Source: Candidatus Thorarchaeota archaeon MP11T_1 (GTDB lineage Archaea; Asgardarchaeota; Thorarchaeia; Thorarchaeales; Thorarchaeaceae). From it: DNA of 16,983 bases. A program made the position numbers and the translations under genes. Positions 1-7,898 of the stretch are shown one piece after another. The DNA lies in the NCBI GenBank assembly GCA_002825515.1, contig PJET01000134.1, forward strand, positions 1 to 16,983, given 5' to 3'. Within the stretch, counting starts at the first letter, position 1; each line of letters opens with the position of its first letter. The notes beneath the pieces are model-generated. The model did not search any database and had not been told where the DNA came from. It was given only the letters and a program-made list of their open reading frames with translations.

Positions 1-40
1 GAAATATAATTCTCTCTACACTTCATGGCTGGTTAAGAGA

Positions 41-715
41 ATGACAAGTGATATTGGTTCTAGATTGAAGGTCGCATCAGTTTTCATCTTCTTGGGATTC
101 CTTATGACACTTGGAATGACTGCTACAATAATACTCAATCCTGGTGGAGGTAATCTGTATGAAATCAGATCGGTCGCGGATGTTATCGCTGACCTTATTG
201 CAACCTCACCTGAGGATATTAGCATCAAACTTGCTAGCCTTGTGTTTGATAACTTCTTCATTATTGGATATGTCAGCATCTTCTATGGACTCTTCCTCAT
301 TACAAAGGAACGAGATCGGTTCATCTCAATGCTAGGCTTTGCATTGGGACTGACCACTGGTTTCACTGATCTGCTTGAGAATGCTCTGCAAGTTGCATTG
401 TTGAATGGTGTTCCAAATGGATGGGTGCCAACAGATAATATATTCTCGTCGCTCTGGATGGTCATGTATGTGAAGGACATATCGAGCTACATGGCTGGGT
501 TTGTCTTCGTTGTATTGTTGCTGTTAACATTGAATGCTCCCATGGAGTTACGAATGTCAAAAGTAATCTTTGTGATATTGCTCGGATTATATGTGAGTCT
601 GGGAGTAGTTGCTCTGGTTGAGCCCTCACTTCTAGTATTCAGAAATCTCAGCTTCATGGTTGATCTATTGATCGCATCATTGCTATTCCGTCAGCTGGCT
701 ACGAAATTGGGTTAG
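41..715 (+). CDS. Hypothetical six-helix membrane protein
   Basis: I do not recognise this family. The 224-residue product is very hydrophobic, with about six predicted membrane helices near residues 10-31, 66-88, 96-120, 147-167, 174-195 and 200-218. A more polar stretch between helices 1 and 2 (about 35-62) and another at about 120-145 would form loops. The fourth and fifth helices are joined by a short basic turn. No catalytic or metal-binding motif is visible. ATG 41 is the first ATG in frame, but the frame is open to the window edge, so an upstream start cannot be excluded. No convincing SD precedes ATG 41. The stop is TAG, and the next gene starts 23 nt later, so the two are probably co-transcribed. 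Confidence 0.75.
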   Translation: MTSDIGSRLKVASVFIFLGFLMTLGMTATIILNPGGGNLYEIRSVADVIADLIATSPEDISIKLASLVFDNFFIIGYVSIFYGLFLITKERDRFISMLGFALGLTTGFTDLLENALQVALLNGVPNGWVPTDNIFSSLWMVMYVKDISSYMAGFVFVVLLLLTLNAPMELRMSKVIFVILLGLYVSLGVVALVEPSLLVFRNLSFMVDLLIASLLFRQLATKLG

Positions 716-738
716 CTCGATCACATGGAGGGTTTCTG

Positions 739-1545
739 GTGCCTGAACGGCTAAGTGAGAGATACTACAGCGACATTGCTCGTTTCTATGAGGCTTTTGC
801 AACCAGACCTGATGAGTCGTTTTTCAGGGAGATAGCAAAACGCTACAACTCTCCAATCTTAGAGCTAGGAAGTGGAACTGGTAGAATAACTCTCTTACTC
901 GCAGAAGATGGTCACGAAATAGTTGGAGTCGATTTATCACCAGAAATGATCGACATTGCAAGAGAAAAACTTGAGAGAATGCCTGAGGCTGTTCAGTCAC
1001 GAGTGACTTTTCATCATGAGGCCATCACAAATTTCAATCTCGACCAGAAGTTCTCACTGATAATCATTCCATCAGCTTTCAAGTTCCTCCTAACGACCGA
1101 TGACCAGCTGGCATGTCTACGATGTGTGCGGAACCACCTGTAGAAGGATGGAGTCTTCATCCTCGACCTCTATCCGGGTGAGGCCTTCGATGATGACAGT
1201 GCCTACACCACCTATCCTGCTGAGATTGATGGGGCACAGGTCACTAAGTCTTACAAGTCCATCAATGACCTGAACACCCAACTCCAACGAACAGAGGTGG
1301 TGCTTGAGATAACCCATCCGACTGGTGAAGTCGAACGGATTGAGATCGAATCAGCCGTTTCGCTCATCATGCCTCGGGAGGCTGACCTCCTTCTGAGACT
1401 GGCTGGTCTTTGGATCGTCGAGGAGTTTGGTGGGTGGGACTTCCGTAAGTACATTAATGACTCGTGGCGAAGAATATTGGTCCTGAAATCGACTGATGCT
1501 CCTATGGTGATAACGTGGGATCAATACTGGACTCCAAAGATTTGA
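739..1545 (+). pseudogene. Class I SAM-dependent methyltransferase, interrupted by in-frame TAG
   Basis: This encodes a Rossmann-fold methyltransferase. Motif I (ILELGSGTG, residues 40-48) and the acidic residue after strand 2 (D65 in VGVDLSPEMI) form the SAM site. Start GTG 739 has an SD (GGAGGG, 727-732) six nt upstream. At codon 135 (1141-1143) an in-frame TAG interrupts the protein right after RCVRNHL. The same frame then stays open to TGA 1543 and reads KDGVFILDLYP, the usual strand that follows the HLKPGG turn in this family, then a plausible C-terminal half. Total length would be 268 residues, normal for the family, and the stop aligns with a lysine-like position. Options are a recent nonsense mutation, readthrough or recoding, or a base-call error. 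The substrate is unknown. A translated product of 134 residues would lack the second half of the fold. Confidence 0.8.
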
Positions 1546-1563
1546 GTCCCAGTTTCTTTCTAA
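1527..1563 (+). terminator. Hairpin plus T-rich tail at the methyltransferase stop
   Basis: CTGGACTC (1527-1534) pairs with GAGTCCCAG (1544-1552) around a 9-nt loop, with one extra G in the right arm. A T-rich run TTTCTTTCT follows directly. The stem includes the TGA stop at 1543-1545 of the 268-codon methyltransferase frame. This placement suits a transcription terminator at the end of the first two-gene unit. Confidence 0.5.
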
Positions 1564-1592
1564 TAACCCTAAAGCACGGATTATCGTTACAG

Positions 1593-1599
1593 TTATATC
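1593..1599 (+). promoter_or_regulatory. Possible TATA box for metG
   Basis: TTATATC in an otherwise mixed spacer resembles an archaeal TATA box. It would start transcription near 1620 and leave a leader of about 160 nt before the metG GTG. The 237-nt spacer (1546-1782) has no tRNA or ORF that I could see. It holds weak hairpin potential at 1695-1753: GCGAAACAC against GTGT and TTCGT, enclosing TGAGA/TCTCA. The promoter assignment is tentative. Confidence 0.3.
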
Positions 1600-1782
1600 A
1601 TTAGACCGCGCTGAAGCGTTAACCTACTTGATTGAAGGCGGGAAAAGAACTCAACGAAAGAAACGACAGAAAACTAGTTTCAAAGGTCGCCAATGCGAAA
1701 CACTTGAGAGTAGAGTATCTCACATCTTTTGCAGACTTTCCGTGTCACTTCGTAGTAGGTTGTAACCAACATCCAAAGGAGT

Positions 1783-3846
1783 GTGACTAAACTGAGTAAC
1801 TATCCAACAAAAGATCCAGTGCTTGTGACATGCGGACTACCATATGCAAGCGGTCAGATGCACATAGGCCATCTCAGAACCTATGTACCAGCTGATGTGT
1901 TTGTCAGACTCCTTAGGAAAATGCGAGTAGATGTGGTTTTCATCTGCGGGTCAGATACTCACGGGACTCCAGTTCTTACGACCGCAGAAGCAGAAGGGTT
2001 GACACCAAAAGAGACCTACGAGAAATACAACAAACACTACTTAGAAACCTTCCCTCGTTTGAATATCAACTTCGATAATTATGCTACTACAGATGACCCT
2101 GAAAATCATGCTCGGACTATCCAAATCGTGAAAGAACTTCAGAAGAATGGATTCATCTACGCCAAGGAATTAGAAACCCCTTACTGCGAGACATGTGGTC
2201 GTTCTCAGCCCGATAGGTTTGTCCGGGGCATTTGCCCGTATTGTGGTGCTGATGCTCGAGGCGATGAGTGTGATCAAGGATGTGGAAGATATATCGAACC
2301 CGGACTAATCATTGATCCTCGTTGTGTGGTCTGTGGCAATCCGACTACCCCCGTAACTCGCACACATTACTTCCTTAAACTAAGCTCTTTCGAAGATTTT
2401 CTCAAAGAATATCTTGAAACTGTAGACGGTACGAAGAACGCGAAAAACTATGCTCTGGGTTGGGTTAAGGAAGGTCTCAAGGATTGGTGTATAACACGAG
2501 ACCTTGACTGGGGTGTCAAATTCCCTGGTGAAGAAGATCTCGTGCTATATGTCTGGGTTGATGCTCCAATAGGCTACATGTCAAGCACAGAGATTTGGGC
2601 TAAAAAGATCGGAAAGCCCAATGAGTGGGAACGATACTGGAAACCCGGGAAAGGTCGACTTATCCACTATATCGGGCAGGACATCGTCTATCACCATTGT
2701 ATATTTTGGCCATCGATGCTGAAAGGCAGTGGCTACAATCTCCCCTTTGCTATTGTGGCTTCAGGAATGGTGAAAGTCGAAGGCCACAAGTTTAGTAGGA
2801 GCCGCGGCTATCTTGTTTGGATCTTGGAGGACTATCTCGATAGAGGTTTGGACCCTGATTACCTTAGATATTACATGGCATCCTACACATCTCAAACTAA
2901 AGACCTCGATTTTAGCTGGGAAACATATGCTGACAAAGTGAACAATGAGCTTGTGGCTACCATCGGCAACTTTCTCTATAGGGGACTTCATTTCACTCAT
3001 AAACACTTCAAAGAGGTTCCAAAAGGAACCTTGGACTCGACCTTGAAGAAGGAGATAGAATCCTCAATCGAGGCTATTGTCAGTGCAGTAAATGAATATG
3101 AGTTGAAGAAGGCGGCAGATGAAATACTGCGGTTGGCATCAATTGGTAATAACTACTTCCAGTCACAGGAACCTTGGAAGCTTATCAAAGAGGATAAAGT
3201 TAGAGCTGCGGAAGTATTATTCAATGCGCTTGCTCTTGCAAAAGCCTTGGCGATCTTTCTTGAGCCTTTTATGCCAACAGTTGCAGAGAACGTGTGGGGC
3301 CAACTTGGTTTCGAACCAACAACGGTTCATGATGCAGCTCTTGATGACGCATTGCTTCCACTAAAAGTTGGTTCTAAGCTTGGTAAACCCCAGCCAGTAA
3401 TATCAAAGATTGAGGATGACCAGTTGGAAGACCTCAAACGTATCATTAAAGACAGAGTAAAAGCAGCAGATGCAAAGCAGAAAGGCGAGGTGAAATACAA
3501 GTTGACTCCAATCAAAGAAGCAATCTCATTTGATGATTTCCAAAAGATAGACCTCAGAGCAGGAAAGATCATAAAATGTGAAAAGATTGAAGGCAAGGAT
3601 AGACTTCTTCGCATCGAAGTCGATATTGGAACCGAAACGCGTACTATGGCTACTGGACTCGGACATCTTTTCAAACCTGATGAGCTTGAGGGTATGACAG
3701 CGCTTTTCTTGGTTAACCTCGAGCCAAAGAAAATTGGCGGTGTCGAGAGTCATGGTATGATTCTTGCTGTTGAACGTGCTGACAAGGATGGTGCTTGGGT
3801 ACCGGTGAAGTTAGATGAGCTTCCTCCTGGCAGCAAAGCCGCTTAG
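1783..3846 (+). CDS. metG: Methionyl-tRNA synthetase with C-terminal tRNA-binding domain
   Basis: This enzyme charges tRNA(Met) with methionine using ATP in the cytoplasm. The 687-residue protein is full length. The class I HIGH motif is at residues 27-30, and the KMSKS equivalent is KFSRS at 336-340. A connective zinc domain carries four Cys pairs (135/138, 151/154, 163/167, 181/184), the two-knuckle type seen in archaeal and E. coli-like enzymes. A helical anticodon-binding domain follows (about 375-540). The C-terminus (about 581-687) is an EMAP-II/Trbp111-like OB-fold, starting ISFDDFQKIDLRAGKI. Some archaea encode that domain separately; here it is fused. GTG 1783 is the only usual start before the upstream stop at 1756, but the SD GGAG (1778-1781) lies only one nt before it, so initiation may be less standard, for example at CTG 1792. 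Confidence 0.97.
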   Translation: MTKLSNYPTKDPVLVTCGLPYASGQMHIGHLRTYVPADVFVRLLRKMRVDVVFICGSDTHGTPVLTTAEAEGLTPKETYEKYNKHYLETFPRLNINFDNYATTDDPENHARTIQIVKELQKNGFIYAKELETPYCETCGRSQPDRFVRGICPYCGADARGDECDQGCGRYIEPGLIIDPRCVVCGNPTTPVTRTHYFLKLSSFEDFLKEYLETVDGTKNAKNYALGWVKEGLKDWCITRDLDWGVKFPGEEDLVLYVWVDAPIGYMSSTEIWAKKIGKPNEWERYWKPGKGRLIHYIGQDIVYHHCIFWPSMLKGSGYNLPFAIVASGMVKVEGHKFSRSRGYLVWILEDYLDRGLDPDYLRYYMASYTSQTKDLDFSWETYADKVNNELVATIGNFLYRGLHFTHKHFKEVPKGTLDSTLKKEIESSIEAIVSAVNEYELKKAADEILRLASIGNNYFQSQEPWKLIKEDKVRAAEVLFNALALAKALAIFLEPFMPTVAENVWGQLGFEPTTVHDAALDDALLPLKVGSKLGKPQPVISKIEDDQLEDLKRIIKDRVKAADAKQKGEVKYKLTPIKEAISFDDFQKIDLRAGKIIKCEKIEGKDRLLRIEVDIGTETRTMATGLGHLFKPDELEGMTALFLVNLEPKKIGGVESHGMILAVERADKDGAWVPVKLDELPPGSKAA

Positions 3847-3856
3847 TTCAGATGTT

Positions 3857-3895
3857 GGGGGATAGCATAGCCTGCTATCTCTCCTTTCATTTTGT
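3857..3895 (+). terminator. Terminator hairpin after metG
   Basis: GATAGCA (3861-3867) pairs perfectly with TGCTATC (3873-3879) around a 5-nt loop. The flanking G run can add wobble pairs with the CT-rich right side, and TCTCCTTTCATTTT follows. It begins 14 nt after the metG stop and fits a terminator separating metG from the ABC exporter operon. Confidence 0.55.
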
Positions 3896-3951
3896 TGATT
3901 AATTCAGAAACCATTTTTTGTAAAGACACTTCTGATTGCCAGACCGCTCCC

Positions 3952-3966
3952 AAAGAGTTATATATT
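3952..3966 (+). promoter_or_regulatory. BRE/TATA-like promoter of the ABC exporter operon
   Basis: AAAGAG followed by TTATATATT (3958-3966) is a good archaeal BRE/TATA arrangement. Transcription would begin near 3988, leaving a leader of about 30 nt before ATG 4017. It lies between the metG terminator and the first exporter gene, where a promoter is expected. Confidence 0.55.
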
Positions 3967-4016
3967 CACAATAGTTAATTCTCTTTAGGTCTTTCTGCTT
4001 TTTGAGATGATGTGTA

Positions 4017-5816
4017 ATGGCAGCGAAAGGGGATTCAAGATATCATAATGCAACGGGGTACATCCTATCAGGTATTAGAAAACACCCATTTCTAACCCTA
4101 GGAGCGCTAGTACTCACAGTCATAGCTTCTCTATTCATTGCCCTACCATTTATTGTTGTAGGGCAGGCGATTGACGTCTTGCGTTTTGAGGGCTTTAGCC
4201 AAAATTTCATATCTCTGACATGGATGATCGTGTTTATCGGGGCTGCTTATCTAGCACTCAATTTCACAGCAGGTGTTTTATGGGCTGCAGTAATCACTGG
4301 ATGGGAACGAGATGCAAGACAAGAGCTGTTTGAATCTCTGCAAGATCACAGCATGGCTTTTCATGATCAAATTGATAGTAAGAGACTTCTCTCAATTTCT
4401 ATGCAGGACATTAACTGGATTAGATGGTCTCTAAATCCAGGACTACGGATGGTCATTGGGTCCTTCGCGGCATACGGTATAACTGTCATTGTCCTATGGA
4501 ATCTGTCTGAGCTGTTAAGTTTCATATTGATTGGTAGTTTCCCAATCTACCTCTTTTTCGCACTTCGATATGCAAGAATCGTTGAGCCTGTTCGACGTCA
4601 GAGGGCTGAACGGATGGAGAGCCTGACATCTGTTTCACAAGAAGTCTTTAGAGGAATCGAAGTTGTCCGAGCTTTTGGATCAGAAGAGCGAGAGAAAAAG
4701 AAGTTTAGTGACACTAGTGTGAATTATGCAAGGTCTGTTGAAACAGAGGGTCGACTAGCTGCGTTCTTCTATCCTCAACTAACTCTTATTTTTGCCACGA
4801 CAATTGCTTTCCTCTATGGAGCCACACTTTTAGTTTCTGGGAACATCAGTGCTGGAGATTTGATTCAGATTCTCTCATTACTCCTTGCTGTAGATGCTCA
4901 GAATTTCATGCTACCAAGGAATCTCCTTCTAATACGAGGCGCATTCGTAAATGCACAACGAATCATGGACCTTCTTAACTGGCGAGACCCTCTAGTTGAC
5001 CCTAAGAGAGACAGTTCTATTACAAACTTTATTGGGGATATTATTTTTGAAAACGTTTCCTTCCGTTATCCTAGTTCAAACGGAAATGGAGGATATGCCT
5101 TAAGAAACATAAGCTTCAGAATTCCTGGTGGCTCACGAGTTGCATTAATCGGTGGACCGGGTGGAGGAAAAAGCTCCATTCTGAAACTACTTCTCCGCTT
5201 CTATGACCCGGATGAGGGACATGTGATGATTGGGGGTACCGATCTTCGTGATGTGCCTTCGAATATAATTAGAGATGCAGTTGGATTGGTTGAACAAGAT
5301 ATATTCCTGTTTAAGATGTCCATTCGAGATAATATCGCATATGGCTGTGATAATGTTTCAGATGAGGCAGTTATAGAAGCCGCAAAACGAGCACAGGCCC
5401 ACGATTTCATTATGGAAACCCCGAATGGATATGATACAATCATAGGGGAGCGAGGCATGACGCTCTCTGGAGGTCAACGTCAACGTCTCGCAATTGCACG
5501 AGCCCTTTTACATAATCCTTCAATACTTCTTCTTGATGACTCGACAAGTGCTATCGATGCACGGACAGAGTATCTGATGAGAAAAGCTCTCGATGAAGCA
5601 ATGTCTGATAGAACAAGTATCACTGTCACTCAGAGATTGCGTACGCTAATTGAATCTGATTTGGTTATGATAATAGACCAAGGTCGCCTAATTGCCTTTG
5701 GTCCCCATGAAGAGCTACTTAGGGGATCGCAACATTACAGACAGATTTTCGATCAGCTCCCCGAAACGAGGAAGTTACTAGAACAAATTTCCACTGTAGG
5801 AGGTGCTACACAATGA
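4017..5816 (+). CDS. ABC exporter half-transporter with degenerate catalytic site (subunit 1)
   Basis: This is a membrane exporter subunit of the MsbA/multidrug class (599 residues). An N-terminal six-helix type I exporter domain (about 25-320) is followed by an ATPase domain (about 340-585). Walker A is GGPGGGKS (379-386), the signature is LSGGQ (483-487), and Walker B is ILLLDD with D507. The residue after Walker B is D508 where the catalytic glutamate normally stands, and the switch histidine is Q539 (VTQRL). Its own ATP site should therefore hydrolyse poorly, while its intact LSGGQ serves the partner's site. ATG 4017 follows an in-frame TGA at 4008, so no longer start exists. The next gene overlaps by 4 nt (ATGA), implying translational coupling. 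The substrate cannot be told from sequence; drug or lipid export are possibilities. Confidence 0.93.
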   Translation: MAAKGDSRYHNATGYILSGIRKHPFLTLGALVLTVIASLFIALPFIVVGQAIDVLRFEGFSQNFISLTWMIVFIGAAYLALNFTAGVLWAAVITGWERDARQELFESLQDHSMAFHDQIDSKRLLSISMQDINWIRWSLNPGLRMVIGSFAAYGITVIVLWNLSELLSFILIGSFPIYLFFALRYARIVEPVRRQRAERMESLTSVSQEVFRGIEVVRAFGSEEREKKKFSDTSVNYARSVETEGRLAAFFYPQLTLIFATTIAFLYGATLLVSGNISAGDLIQILSLLLAVDAQNFMLPRNLLLIRGAFVNAQRIMDLLNWRDPLVDPKRDSSITNFIGDIIFENVSFRYPSSNGNGGYALRNISFRIPGGSRVALIGGPGGGKSSILKLLLRFYDPDEGHVMIGGTDLRDVPSNIIRDAVGLVEQDIFLFKMSIRDNIAYGCDNVSDEAVIEAAKRAQAHDFIMETPNGYDTIIGERGMTLSGGQRQRLAIARALLHNPSILLLDDSTSAIDARTEYLMRKALDEAMSDRTSITVTQRLRTLIESDLVMIIDQGRLIAFGPHEELLRGSQHYRQIFDQLPETRKLLEQISTVGGATQ

Positions 5817-7651
5817 GTGCAGTATATCCAAAAAAGAAGAGAAGCCGTCCAATACGACTCCTCTTGAAACGCATGGGAGGATACTTTTCAGGTTTTCGTA
5901 AAATCATAGTTTCAGGAGCAGTCCTAGCAATACTAGCTAGCTCCATTGATGCTATTAGTCCCATCATTCTTTCTCAGGGAATTGATGTTGCTCTTGAACC
6001 TAGCAGCGTGATCAGCACACTCATCACCCTCACAATAATCTATCTTGGTCTAAGACTAGCCTCCTTTGTTTCAGGTTCTTTATACACTCGGGTGATAGCA
6101 AAAGCTCAAGCAGGTTTCGTAAACAAGGTCCAAGAGGACACCTATTCTCATCTAGTTGATGCCGACCTATCGTACCACAAGGGCGAACAAAGTGGAAATG
6201 TTACTTCTCGAGTCACCACTGACACTGATGCATTGAGTACAGGAATACAAGTCATCATGGATATTGCGAGTCAGCTGGTACTTCTTTTCCTTACATTCAT
6301 AGTATTATGGCTTACTTCCCCGATTGTGGCAATGACCGCACTGATTACCGTACCGGTTGTCATTGTGATGTCGGTGCTCTATGGAACAGTTGGACAGAGA
6401 ACTATGCTGGCGACACAACGCGCGTACGGAATGGTTTCAGGTCAAATTGCTGAGAACCTAAGTGGCATTCAAATTGCTAAAGCTTTCAACCGGGAAAAAG
6501 AAACATCAGACCAACTCTTAGAGCTAAATACTATAGCATACAAGCACAACTTCCGTTTGACTCTTTTCTTCACGTTCCTCTTTCCTACTGTCGGAGCGAT
6601 GAGTGTTTTCATATTGGCTGCAGTACTTTTTGTTGGGGCTGGGCTTGCTACTGGAACTGCGGCAGTGCTTAGTATTGGAGAACTATTCCTTGGAATTATT
6701 CTTGTTCAACGTTTCATGTTCCCTCTATTGATTGTAAGCCTACAAGGAGCGCAGATTCAGGCTTCTCTGGCAGCTATGGATAGGATCTCAGATGTAATTG
6801 ATGCAAAGCCAGCTCTAGTTGAATCACAAGACGCTATTCCCCTTGAATATTCAAGTGATGGAATTACTTTCGATCATGTGACATTTTCATATGCTGAAGA
6901 CACAGAAGTCCTAAGAGATGTTAGTTTCAAAATTGAGCCTGGTGCTACGGTGGCAATCGTCGGGGCAACAGGAGCAGGAAAAACCACGATTGCTTCGCTT
7001 ATCAACCGATTCTATGACCCTCAAAAGGGAAGAATTCTCATTGGTAACCAAGACATCTCAAAGGTTACATTGAAGTCTCTTCACGACACAGTTGCTCTAG
7101 TTTCGCAAGAACCGTATCTTTTTGATGGGACTGTCATTGAGAACATTAAATATGGCCGCCCTGAAGCTACGGATGAAGAAATCATGGACCTCTGCCGACT
7201 TACACAAGCCTGCGAGTTCATTGAATCCTTGTCAGAAGAATATGAATCTGTAGTTCTAGAGGGCGGGAAAAATCTTAGCTCCGGACAACGACAAATGATA
7301 ACGATAGTACGGACACTAGCTGCAAATCCAAGAATATTGATTCTCGATGAAGCTACAAGTAGATTGGATGCTTACTCTGAGTCTCTTGTTCAAAAGGCTC
7401 AGGAGCGACTGTTTTCAGGAAGAACTACAATTGTAATTGCTCACCGACTCAGTACAATCGCAAATGCGGATAGAATACTTGTTTTTGATAAAGGTAGGTT
7501 AGTTGAGCAGGGCACTCATTTGGAATTGCTTCAAATGAAAGGCATCTATGAGTCGCTGTACAAGACATATTATGCACATCAAGGAATACAAGAGTTAGAT
7601 GAAAATCTTCTCGAACAAACAGAAGTGATAGCTGAGGTCAAAATTACATAG
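5813..7651 (+). CDS. ABC exporter half-transporter with consensus catalytic site (subunit 2)
   Basis: This is the partner half-transporter (612 residues), with six membrane helices (about 30-330) and a C-terminal ATPase. Walker A is GATGAGKTT (384-392), Walker B is ILILDE with D512 and catalytic E513, and the switch histidine is H544 (IAHRLST). All are consensus. Its signature is LSSGQ (488-492) instead of LSGGQ, the complementary defect to subunit 1. The pair should therefore form a heterodimer with one active and one degenerate nucleotide site, like TM287/288 and similar bacterial exporters. The start is the ATG of the ATGA overlap with subunit 1. The N-terminus is lysine- and arginine-rich before helix 1, consistent with the cytoplasmic side. 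The stop TAG lies in a short hairpin (TAGTCT/AGACTA, 7649-7667). Confidence 0.94.
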   Translation: MSAVYPKKKRSRPIRLLLKRMGGYFSGFRKIIVSGAVLAILASSIDAISPIILSQGIDVALEPSSVISTLITLTIIYLGLRLASFVSGSLYTRVIAKAQAGFVNKVQEDTYSHLVDADLSYHKGEQSGNVTSRVTTDTDALSTGIQVIMDIASQLVLLFLTFIVLWLTSPIVAMTALITVPVVIVMSVLYGTVGQRTMLATQRAYGMVSGQIAENLSGIQIAKAFNREKETSDQLLELNTIAYKHNFRLTLFFTFLFPTVGAMSVFILAAVLFVGAGLATGTAAVLSIGELFLGIILVQRFMFPLLIVSLQGAQIQASLAAMDRISDVIDAKPALVESQDAIPLEYSSDGITFDHVTFSYAEDTEVLRDVSFKIEPGATVAIVGATGAGKTTIASLINRFYDPQKGRILIGNQDISKVTLKSLHDTVALVSQEPYLFDGTVIENIKYGRPEATDEEIMDLCRLTQACEFIESLSEEYESVVLEGGKNLSSGQRQMITIVRTLAANPRILILDEATSRLDAYSESLVQKAQERLFSGRTTIVIAHRLSTIANADRILVFDKGRLVEQGTHLELLQMKGIYESLYKTYYAHQGIQELDENLLEQTEVIAEVKIT

Positions 7652-7713
7652 TCTTCAATCGAGACTATCCAGATCTTCAACATTCAATCCTGAGAGCTCA
7701 ATAATACTATTAT

Positions 7714-7768
7714 GAAAAAACCAAGTGAATGCATCAGATCAACTCATGATTATTATCATCTGGTTTTC
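7714..7768 (-). terminator. Possible terminator of the minus-strand operon
   Basis: Read on the minus strand, AAAAC-CAGAT pairs with ATCTG and, after a 13-nt bulge, GTTTT. An inner ATGAT/ATCAT stem is also possible, and the arm ends in a run of six T. It lies about 130 nt past the stop of the dikinase gene. The rest of the 247-nt convergent spacer (7652-7898) is AT-rich. Apart from a T6 run at 7803-7808 that could end the plus-strand exporter transcript, I see nothing else in it. Confidence 0.3.
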
Positions 7769-7898
7769 AAATTGCATCTCTCTGTCATCATGTAAAGCGT
7801 TCTTTTTTAGTCATTATCTCTGACAATGTAAGATGAATTGATTCTATTATTTTCAGGAGCTTCTGAGGAATACTCTCTTCTTTGATCAAACCCGATAC

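Noticed and set aside
739..1545. Whole-genome reassignment of TAG to pyrrolysine
   Set aside because: TAG is the ordinary stop of at least seven genes in the window (stops at 713, 3844, 7649, 7899, 14094, 15112 and 16531), several followed by terminator-like or spacer DNA. No pyl gene or tRNA-Pyl is seen here.
1297..1545. Separate 82-codon gene downstream of the broken methyltransferase
   Set aside because: It lies in the same frame as the methyltransferase and reads as its C-terminal half. No SD precedes the internal GTG.
1546..1782. tRNA or small RNA gene upstream of metG
   Set aside because: No cloverleaf, T-loop consensus or CCA-side acceptor stem was found on either strand; only weak hairpins.
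3327..3753. Minus-strand ORFs within metG
   Set aside because: They lie opposite the well-conserved C-terminal domains of MetRS and have low-complexity, Ser-rich shadow composition.
7712..7795. 27-codon ORF in the convergent spacer (starts MKKPSECIRSTHDY)
   Set aside because: No SD, very short, and AT-rich spacer composition; the ATG lies next to an A run that better fits a minus-strand terminator tail.
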